Shown: positions 57,162-64,000 of the stretch, in pieces
Layout of the letters: the number at the start of each line of letters is the position of its first letter
Position numbering within the stretch: position 1 is the first letter of the stretch
Position numbers and translations under genes: made by a program
The notes under the pieces: model-generated
Databases searched by the model: none
Seen by the model: the letters and a program-made list of their open reading frames with translations, nothing else
What the model was told of the DNA's origin: nothing
Origin: CAVVNN01 sp963838035
GTDB lineage: Bacteria > Actinomycetota > Thermoleophilia > Solirubrobacterales > 70-9
Length of the DNA: 64,000 nucleotides
Reading direction: 5' to 3'
Assembly: GCA_963838035.1 (NCBI GenBank)
Contig: CAWIPM010000002.1
Location: forward strand, 372,001-436,000

Positions 57162-58646
57162 TCAGGGGACGGTGGCGGGGTGCGTCTCGTGCCCGCACTC
57201 GCCCGCTGGGGCTGCGCCGCCGGCGGGCACCGCTACGAAGCGGTGTCGCGGGTTCTCGATCCCGAGCCAGGAGACGATGCCGCCGACGATCATCAGGGCG
57301 CCGGCAATCGCAACACCCAGGTGGAAGGCGGAGGTCGAGGCGGATGCGGCAGCGGCGGTCAGCGGGCCGCCCGACACGTCGGGGGCAAGCGCCGCGAAGC
57401 GAGCCGAGATCACTGCGCCGAGGACCGCGATCGCCAGCAGGCCGGCAACCCGGGCGACGCCGTTGTTGACCCCGGAGGCGATACCGACGTGGCGCTCCTG
57501 CACCGAGTCGAGCACGGTCGCTGTCAGCGGCGCGACGGTGGCCGAAAGGCCGAGACCGAAGACGAGGATCGCCGGCAGCACGTCGTTGATGTAGTCGGCG
57601 TTCGCCCCCACCCGCAGGAGCAGCAGCAGGCCCATCCCGCCGACGATCGGCCCCATCGTCATCGGCAGCCTCGGCCCGGTGCCGGAGGCAAGCTTCCCCC
57701 AGCGCGGCGAGAGGATGAAGAGGATCAGCGAGACCGGCGTCGTCGCCAGCCCGGCCTGCACCGGCGTGTAGCCGGCGACCTGCTGGAGGAAGAGGCCGAC
57801 GAAGAAGAGGCCGCCGATCAGGCCCGCGTAGGCGGAGAGGGTGGTCACGTTGGCGACCCAGAAGTTGCGGATCCGGAACAGGGAGAGCTCGAGCATCGGA
57901 TGGCGGGTGCGAGCCTCGTGCACGACGAAGAGGGCGAAGCAGGCGACGCCGGCGATCAGCGGCACCCAGACGACCGGGGCACTCCAGCCGTGGGTCGGCT
58001 GCTCGATCAGGGCGAAGACCGGCCCACCGAGCCCCGCAGCCGAGAGCGCGATCCCCAGCCAGTCGATGCCGCGGAAGGCGTCGGGATTGCGGCTCTCGTG
58101 CACCGAGTGCATGGTCAGGGCGACGGTGGCCGCGATCAGCGGCAGGTTGACCCAGAAGACCGCCCGCCAGGAGAGCACCTCCACCAGCGTCCCTCCCCCC
58201 GCCGGCCCGATCACGGTCGCGATCCCGGTCCAGGCGGTCCAGGTGCCCACTGCCTTGCCGCGCGCCGCGCCCTCGAAGGTGGCGGCGACGATCGCCAGCG
58301 AGCCGGGCACAAGCAGCGCGCCCGCCACCCCCTGCAGGGCGCGGGCTGCGACCAGGAACTCGACCGAGGGAGCGATCGCGCAGAGCGCCGAGATCGTCCC
58401 GAAGGAGACCAGGCCGACGACGAACATCCGCCGCCGTCCGAACTGGTCGCCGAGCGAGCCGCCGACGAGCAGCAGCGAGACCAGCGTCAGCATGTAGGCC
58501 TCGACGACCCACTGCTGCCCCGCCAGCCCGGCGTCGAGGTTATGGCTGATCGCCGGCAGCGCCACGTTGACGACGGTCGAATCGAGGAAGACGACCGTCG
58601 AGCCGAGGATCGTCGCGACCAGCGTCAGACGCTGCTGCCGAGGCAC
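57162..58646 (-). CDS. MFS drug exporter, 14-TM DHA2 (EmrB/QacA) family
   Basis: 494 residues. Motif D1 FLDSTVVNVALPAI in helix 1, GSLGDQFGRRRMFV (motif A) between helices 2 and 3, and GPAGGGTLVEVLSWRAVFWVN (motif C) match DHA2 exporters. About 14 hydrophobic segments. GTG 58646 is 6 nt after TAGACT. Confidence 0.92.
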   Translation of the reverse strand: MPRQQRLTLVATILGSTVVFLDSTVVNVALPAISHNLDAGLAGQQWVVEAYMLTLVSLLLVGGSLGDQFGRRRMFVVGLVSFGTISALCAIAPSVEFLVAARALQGVAGALLVPGSLAIVAATFEGAARGKAVGTWTAWTGIATVIGPAGGGTLVEVLSWRAVFWVNLPLIAATVALTMHSVHESRNPDAFRGIDWLGIALSAAGLGGPVFALIEQPTHGWSAPVVWVPLIAGVACFALFVVHEARTRHPMLELSLFRIRNFWVANVTTLSAYAGLIGGLFFVGLFLQQVAGYTPVQAGLATTPVSLILFILSPRWGKLASGTGPRLPMTMGPIVGGMGLLLLLRVGANADYINDVLPAILVFGLGLSATVAPLTATVLDSVQERHVGIASGVNNGVARVAGLLAIAVLGAVISARFAALAPDVSGGPLTAAAASASTSAFHLGVAIAGALMIVGGIVSWLGIENPRHRFVAVPAGGAAPAGECGHETHPATVP

Positions 58647-58652
58647 CAGCCG

Positions 58653-58658
58653 AGTCTA
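58653..58658 (-). promoter_or_regulatory. TANNNT hexamer before the MFS gene, formed from the fetB-like stop codon
   Basis: TAGACT, 6 nt before GTG 58646; TAG is the stop codon of the upstream permease gene. Confidence 0.45.
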
Positions 58659-59462
58659 AGCGGCGGGCTCCGGCTCACGCAGCTGCTGCGCCGGGGTGAA
58701 GAAGTTGCGGTAGGCGAGGGCGGTCGAGATCAGGCCGGCGATGGCGACGCTGCCGAGCAGCGTGTAGAGGAGGATCAGCTGGAGGCGGACCGCATCGGTC
58801 GGGTTGGCGCCTGCCAGCAGCATCCCGACCATCGTCCCCGGGAAGAAGATCAGCCCGGTCGTCTTGGTCGAGTCGACCAGGGTGATCATCCCCGAGCGCA
58901 GGGCACGGCGGACGAACGGCGCGGCCGCTTCGCGGGCGGTGGCGCCCAGCGCCAGGGTTGCCTCGATTCGGGCGCGCGAGTCCGAGACCTCGTCGCCCAG
59001 GCGGTTGAGGGCCACCGCCGACGCCGTCATCGCGTTGCCGATCACCATCCCCCCGACCGGCACCAGATAGCGCGGCGTCGGTTCGAAGATCCCCAGCGCG
59101 ACGACAAGGCCCAGCGTCGTGGCGCCCGCTACGGCAAGGCCGATCAGCAGCGGCCAGAAGGCGTCGGGGACCTTCTTCGCGCGGCTCCGTGCCGTTAGCG
59201 CCCCGAACAGGACCATCACCGCGAGCAGGCCGAAGACGAAGAGCAGCGAATCGGACTCGAAGATCAGCTTGATCACGTATCCGATCGCGGTCAGCTGGAC
59301 AAAAGAGCGGATCGCGGCCACCCCGATGTCGCGCTCGAGGTCCGCTTGGCGCCAGAGCGAGACCCCGGCGGCGACGGCGACCAGTGCCAGAGAGCCGGCG
59401 ACCTGCCCCGGAGTCACGTGGATCGCGGCGCTCATTGCATAGATCGTCCCGATCCCGCTCAT
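58656..59462 (-). CDS. fetB: ABC permease, FetB/YbbM family
   Basis: 268 residues from ATG 59462. About seven helices and the family motifs RSFVQLTAIGYVIKLIF, PVGGMVIGNAMTASAVALNRL and STKTTGLIFFPGTMVGMLLAGA. The E. coli FetAB pair is linked to iron export. Overlaps the ATPase gene (ATGA). Confidence 0.9.
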   Translation of the reverse strand: MSGIGTIYAMSAAIHVTPGQVAGSLALVAVAAGVSLWRQADLERDIGVAAIRSFVQLTAIGYVIKLIFESDSLLFVFGLLAVMVLFGALTARSRAKKVPDAFWPLLIGLAVAGATTLGLVVALGIFEPTPRYLVPVGGMVIGNAMTASAVALNRLGDEVSDSRARIEATLALGATAREAAAPFVRRALRSGMITLVDSTKTTGLIFFPGTMVGMLLAGANPTDAVRLQLILLYTLLGSVAIAGLISTALAYRNFFTPAQQLREPEPAA

Positions 59463-60133
59463 GACAGAACCGCCTCCAGGGGGCCGCAGGCGACGACGCT
59501 CCCCTGCTCCAGCCGCAGGACCCACTCGCCGAGACGGCGCGCCTGCTCCGGATCGTGGCTGACCAGGACGATCGAGATCTCCAGCTCGCGGCGCAGCTCG
59601 GCCAGGGTCGCCTCGATCGCGTCGCGGGCGACGTGGTCGAGGGCCGAGGTCGGCTCATCGAGCAACAGCACGTCGGGCTCCTGGGCCAGCGCGCGGGCCA
59701 GCATCGCCCGCTGCTGCTCCCCGACGGAGAGCTTGGCGACGTCGCGCCCGGCGAACTCGGGGTCGAGGCCGGCGAGGCCGAGGCAGCGGTGAGCGTCGGC
59801 CTTCTTTCCCGCCAGGCCGGCCGCATAGGCCAGGTTCGATTCCACCGTCCCCGCCAGCAGCGCCGGAAGTTGCGGGACGAGGGACACCTCGCGCCGCAGC
59901 CTCAGCGGGTCGAGCTCGGTGAGCGGCCTGCCGTGGTAGGAGATCGTTCCCCGATCGGGATCGGCGAGTCGGTTGAGCAGCCGCAGCAGCGTCGACTTCC
60001 CAGCCCCGGACGGGCCGACGATCGCCGTGGCTCCCGCGGGAATCTCGGCGCTGACAGATTGCAGCACGCGGCGCTCGCCGCGGGTGAGGCTGACGTCGAG
60101 CAGCTCGAACAGCACGCGGGCATGATCCCGCAC
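59459..60133 (-). CDS. fetA: ABC transporter ATP-binding protein, FetA/YbbL family
   Basis: 224 residues from GTG 60133. AIVGPSGAGKSTLLRLLNRL (Walker A), LVPQLPALLAGTVESNL (Q-loop), LSVGEQQRAMLARAL (signature) and LLLDEPTSALDH (Walker B). The open frame to 60223 would run over the ku start; GTG 60115 is also possible. Confidence 0.9.
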   Translation of the reverse strand: MRDHARVLFELLDVSLTRGERRVLQSVSAEIPAGATAIVGPSGAGKSTLLRLLNRLADPDRGTISYHGRPLTELDPLRLRREVSLVPQLPALLAGTVESNLAYAAGLAGKKADAHRCLGLAGLDPEFAGRDVAKLSVGEQQRAMLARALAQEPDVLLLDEPTSALDHVARDAIEATLAELRRELEISIVLVSHDPEQARRLGEWVLRLEQGSVVACGPLEAVLS

Positions 60134-60216
60134 GGGCCGCAAGATGCCTCCCGGCGAATGACCGGCCTTGGACGCGGCCGCGCGCGGCTGGAAGAATCCA
60201 GCGAGGTGATTCGCTG

Positions 60217-61104
60217 ATGGCAAGAGCGATCTGGAGCGGCTCGATCAGCTTCGGGCTCCTCAACGTGCCCGTGAAGCTCTACAGCGCGGTGGCCCGCCGC
60301 GGGATCTCGCTGCGCGAGATTCGCGAGTCCGACGGCGCCCGCATCCGCCACCGCCGGGTCGCCGAGGGAACCGATGAGGAGGTCCCCTACGAGAAGATCG
60401 TCAAGGCGTTCGAGATCACCGCGGGCAACTACGTGCCGCTGGGCAAAGAGGAGATGGCCTCGCTCGCCCCGGAGAAGTCGCGCGCGATCGCAGTCCAGGA
60501 CTTCGTCGACCTCAGTGAGATCGACCCGATCTACTTCGACAGCCCCTATTACCTCGGCCCGGCGGAGGGCGCCGAGAGGGCCTACTCGCTGCTCGCCGAA
60601 GCGATGGAGAAATCGGGCAAGGTCGCGATCGCCCGCTTCGTCTTCCGCAACAAGGAGCACCTGGCGGCGATCCGGCCGACCGGTGGCGTGCTCACCCTGA
60701 CGACGATGAGATTCGCCGACGAGGTCGTGCCCCCGTCGGAGCTGGAGGACGCGCTCCCGGCCGAGAAGCCGAAGGTGGCCAAGCGTGAGGTCGAGATGGC
60801 GACCCGGCTGATCGACTCGCTCACCCGCAGTTTCGACCCCTCCGCCTACCGCGATGAGTACCGCGAGGAGCTGATGGCACTGATCGAACGCAAGGCCGAA
60901 GGCAAGGAGATGGTCGCACGGCCCGCAGCGGAGCCTCAGGCGACCGAGGCCCCCGACCTGTTGGCGGCGCTGGAGGAGAGCATCGCCGCGGTCAGGGCGA
61001 AGGGCGGCAAGACGCGCAAGCCCACGCCCAAGAAGGCCAAGGCCAAGACCGCGCCCAAACGCCCCGCGTCCCGGGCCAAGCCGAAGTCCAAGTCCACCAA
61101 GTAG
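60217..61104 (+). CDS. ku: Ku DNA end-binding protein
   Basis: 295 residues: RAIWSGSISFGLLNVPVKLYSA, VDLSEIDPIYFDSPYYLGP, RFVFRNKEHLAAIRP and the Ku core beta-barrel. The last ~40 residues are a Lys/Pro/Ala tail (about 12 Lys), like the basic C-terminal extension of mycobacterial Ku that helps DNA binding. GAGGTGA stands 7 nt before ATG 60217. Bacterial NHEJ partner of LigD; ligD polymerase follows at 3 nt. Confidence 0.96.
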   Translation: MARAIWSGSISFGLLNVPVKLYSAVARRGISLREIRESDGARIRHRRVAEGTDEEVPYEKIVKAFEITAGNYVPLGKEEMASLAPEKSRAIAVQDFVDLSEIDPIYFDSPYYLGPAEGAERAYSLLAEAMEKSGKVAIARFVFRNKEHLAAIRPTGGVLTLTTMRFADEVVPPSELEDALPAEKPKVAKREVEMATRLIDSLTRSFDPSAYRDEYREELMALIERKAEGKEMVARPAAEPQATEAPDLLAALEESIAAVRAKGGKTRKPTPKKAKAKTAPKRPASRAKPKSKSTK

Positions 61105-61107
61105 CCG

Positions 61108-62022
61108 GTGGGCGAAGACCGCCAGGTCGAGGTCGATGGCCGTGAGCTGAAGCTCACCAACCTCGACAAGGTCCTCTACCCGAAGGCGGGCTTCACCAAG
61201 GGAGAGGCGGTCGACTACTACGCGAAGGTGGCGCCGGTGATGGTCCCCCACCTCGCCGGCCGGGCGGTGACCCTGCGCCGTTTCCCCGAAGGTGTCGAGA
61301 ACACCGAGGCCGCCTTCTTCGAGAAGCGCTGCCCCAAGCACCGACCGCCCTGGGTGAAGACCGCGACCGTGCTCGCCGGCCCGCGCGCGGGCGAGATCGA
61401 CTTCTGCGTCTGCGAAGACCGAGCGACTCTGGTCTGGATGGCGCAGCTGGCGGCGCTGGAGCTGCACCCCTCGCTCTCGTTGGCGAATCACCCAGACCGC
61501 CCGACGGTTCTGGCCTTCGACCTCGACCCGGGCCCGCCCGCCGACGTCATCGATTGCTGCCGGGTCGCGATCCGCCTGCGTGAGCTGTTCGGCCATTTCG
61601 GGATCGAGGCCTTCCCCAAGACCTCGGGCTCGAAGGGGCTCCAGGTCTACGTCCCTCTCAACTCCAAGGTCGGCTACGAGGAGACCAAACCGTTCGCCAA
61701 AGCGATCGCCCAGCTGCTCGAGAAGCAGACGCCGGACAAGGTGGTCTCGAAGATGAAGAAGGTCGAACGCAGAGGCAAGGTCTTCGTCGACTGGTCCCAG
61801 AACCACCGCCGCAAGACAACCGTCGCCGTCTACTCACTGCGTGCCCGCGAACGCCCCACCGTCTCCACCCCCGTCAGCTGGGAGGAGGTCGAGCGGGCGG
61901 TCGAGAGCGACGACGCAGCTTCCCTGGCCTTCGAGGCGGGCGATGTCCTCAGGCGAGTCGACCGCCATGGCGACCTCTTCGCCCCCGTCCTCGACCTCGA
62001 GCAGGAACTACCTGAGCTCTAA
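61108..62022 (+). CDS. ligD: stand-alone LigD-type polymerase/primase (PolDom)
   Basis: 304 residues from GTG 61108. LKLTNLDKVLYPKAGFTKGEAVDYY, VLAFDLDPGPPADV (catalytic Asp-x-Asp), TSGSKGLQVYVPL and VFVDWSQNHRRKTTVAVYS are the archaeo-eukaryotic primase motifs of the LigD polymerase domain. No ligase or phosphoesterase domain is fused; the ligase must be elsewhere. The domain fills gaps at broken ends before ligation. Confidence 0.95.
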   Translation: MGEDRQVEVDGRELKLTNLDKVLYPKAGFTKGEAVDYYAKVAPVMVPHLAGRAVTLRRFPEGVENTEAAFFEKRCPKHRPPWVKTATVLAGPRAGEIDFCVCEDRATLVWMAQLAALELHPSLSLANHPDRPTVLAFDLDPGPPADVIDCCRVAIRLRELFGHFGIEAFPKTSGSKGLQVYVPLNSKVGYEETKPFAKAIAQLLEKQTPDKVVSKMKKVERRGKVFVDWSQNHRRKTTVAVYSLRARERPTVSTPVSWEEVERAVESDDAASLAFEAGDVLRRVDRHGDLFAPVLDLEQELPEL

Positions 62023-62025
62023 CCC

Positions 62026-62039
62026 CCGCCGACGGGCGG
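62026..62039. terminator. short hairpin between convergent ligD and gcvPB
   Basis: CCGCC-GACG-GGCGG fills nearly all of the 17-nt gap between the two stops. No T-run; weak. Confidence 0.3.
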
Positions 62040-63544
62040 TCAATCGAGGGGCTGGCGGATGACCGGGTGGCGGGTGGCTCGCACCTCGTCGAGGCGACGA
62101 ACCGGGGTTGTGTAGGGGGCCTGTTTGGCGACCTCGGGGTCCCGCTCGGCCTCCGCGAGGATCTGCTCGACCGCGTCGGCGAAGGCGTCGAGGCTCTCCT
62201 TCGTCTCGGTCTCGGTCGGCTCGATCATCAGTGCCTCCTCGACCAGCAACGGGAAATAGACCGTCGGCGGGTGGAAGCCGAAGTCGAGCAGGCGCTTGGC
62301 CAGGTCGAGGGTGGCCAGCCCCAGCTCTCGCTTCATCGGCTTGCCGGAGAGGACGAACTCGTGCATGCAGTGGCGGTCGTAGGCGACCGGGAGGCGCTCG
62401 CCCGCGCGGCCCCCGGCGAGCCGCGCCTTCAGGTAGTTGGCGTTCAGCACCGCCGTCTCCGAGGCCTCGGCGAGACCGTCGGCCCCGAGGCTGAGGATGT
62501 AGGCGTAAGAGCGGACGAAGACGCCGAAGTTGCCCTGGAAGCCGCGCAACCGGCCGATCGATTTCGGCCGGTCGTGATCGAGGTCGAAGGAGGGCCCGCC
62601 CCCGTTCTCCCCCTCCCGCCGCACGACCTGGGGCCGTGGGAGGTAGGGCTCGATCCGCTCCGAGACGGCGATCGGCCCCGCCCCCGGCCCGCCGCCGCCG
62701 TGCGGCTGGCTGAAGGACTTGTGGAGATTGACGTGGACGATGTCGAAGCCCATATCGCCCGGCCGCGAATGGCCCATCACCGCGTTGAGGTTGGCGCCGT
62801 CGTAGTAGAGGGTTCCGCCCGCCTCGTGGATCAGCCCCCCGATCTCGGCGATGTTCTCGTCGAAGAGGCCGAGCGTGTTCGGGTTGGTCAGCATCAGGCA
62901 GGCGACCTCCTCGGACACCTTCGCCCGCAGGTCGTCCATCTCGACCCCGCCGCGCTCATCGGTGGCGACCTTCACGATGTCGTAGCCGGCCATCGTCACC
63001 GAGGCCGGGTTGGTCCCGTGCGAGGTGTCGGGGGCGAGCACCTTGGTCCGCTCTTCGCCGCGATCGGCGTGGAAGGCGCGGGTCAGCAGCAGCCCGGCCA
63101 GCTCGCCGTGGGACCCGGCGGAGGGCTGCAGGCTGACGTGCGACAGCCCGCATATCTCGGCCAGGGAGCGCTGCAGCAGCCACATCAGCTCCAGCGCGCC
63201 CTGGGCTTGGCGTGGGTCCTGGGCGGGGTGCAGGCGTGCGTGCCCGGGCAGCGCCGCGACCCGCTCGTTGAGCCGCGGGTTGTGCTTCATCGTGCAGGAG
63301 CCGAGCGGGTAGAAGCCGGTGTCGAGGTCGAAGTTGCGGCGGGAGAGCCGGTTGTAGTGGCGGACTATCTCCGGCTCGGAGACCTCCGGCAGGCTTGGTG
63401 GCTCGGCGCGCAGCAGATTGGCTGGGATCAGCTCCTCGAGCGGGCGCTCGGGGACTTCGACGTCCGGCAACGCCGCAGCGCGCCGGCCGGGCTTCGAGCG
63501 CTCGAAGATCGTCAGCACGTCTTCCTCCTGCATCCGATTCACGA

Positions 63545-63548
<4 letters not shown>
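62040..63548 (-). CDS. gcvPB: glycine dehydrogenase (decarboxylating) subunit 2
   Basis: 502 residues: GFYPLGSCTMKHNPRLNERV, LQPSAGSHGELAGLLLTRAFH, DTSHGTNPASVTMAGY and HVNLHKSFSQPHGGGGPGAGP (PLP Lys). Split P-protein of the glycine cleavage system. Starts 4 nt inside gcvPA (ATGA). Confidence 0.96.

Positions 63549-64000
<452 letters not shown>

Noticed and set aside
56149..58512. 787-residue open frame ending in trpS
   Set aside because: The N-terminal 450 residues are out of frame with the MFS gene on the same strand; TrpRS homology begins only at GTG 57147.

Overview
The window is GC-rich bacterial chromosome. It looks like a deep-branching actinobacterium, most likely Thermoleophilia/Solirubrobacterales. 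That placement is inference from gene content: a FliA/WhiG-type sigma factor, the YceD (DUF177)/SepIVA pair near rnc, a wax-ester synthase/DGAT beside ftsY, Ku plus a stand-alone LigD polymerase, many GTG/TTG starts, and an IS481-like transposase of a kind I associate with this group. Apart from one transposase patch the window is core genome, dense and mostly on the minus strand, with ATGA, GTGA and TGATG stop/start overlaps.

Layout. 1-6.1 kb: tRNA-Gly, a secreted 7-bladed YVTN propeller with a PKD domain, then (minus) L,D-transpeptidase, Xer recombinase, sigma factor, RNase HI-like and VOC genes, and (plus) a 5-formyl-THF cyclo-ligase homologue. 6.1-8.8 kb: accessory patch with a DDE transposase and a cysteine-paired secreted propeller. 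8.8-23.2 kb (minus): ilvD, thiD, rnhB, lepB, rplS, trmD, khpA, rpsP, ffh, ftsY, an acyltransferase, smc, rnc, acpP, plsX and rpmF, i.e. protein export, translation and chromosome/lipid genes. 23.2-32.4 kb: a methyltransferase and divergent yceD, then sepIVA, coaD, rsmD, recG, fakA, an inserted MMPL transporter, and rpmB. 32.4-35.9 kb: riboflavin operon ribD-ribE-ribBA-ribH. 36-38.4 kb: GT2 glycosyltransferase and flippase. 38.4-45.3 kb (minus): RCK potassium channel, rpe, zinc ribbon, rsmB, fmt, def, priA. 45.4-58.6 kb: a PH-domain protein, then (minus) metK, der, cmk, aroA, tyrA, DAHP synthase, hisC, aroH, rluB, scpB, scpA, trpS and a drug exporter. 58.7-64 kb: fetAB-like ABC pair, ku and ligD polymerase (NHEJ), gcvPB and a partial gcvPA.

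The points that stand out: (i) smc is split by a one-base frame change exactly at a seven-G run, and even after repair encodes only about 778 residues with no hinge domain, although scpA and scpB are both present; (ii) about twenty genes carry a TANNNT hexamer 6-12 nt before the start codon and no Shine-Dalgarno sequence, which suggests widespread leaderless transcription. In six cases the T-A of the hexamer is the stop codon of the upstream gene; (iii) rplS has a strong terminator-like hairpin plus six U in its leader, suggesting attenuation, and shares a GCTACCAT(T/C)CC promoter word with rpmF and rpmB; (iv) several strong intergenic inverted repeats, including a perfect 16-bp palindrome between ribD and the glycosyltransferase.

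Limits: everything is read by eye from one sequence. Start codons in this genome are uncertain, and alternatives are given where the choice matters.
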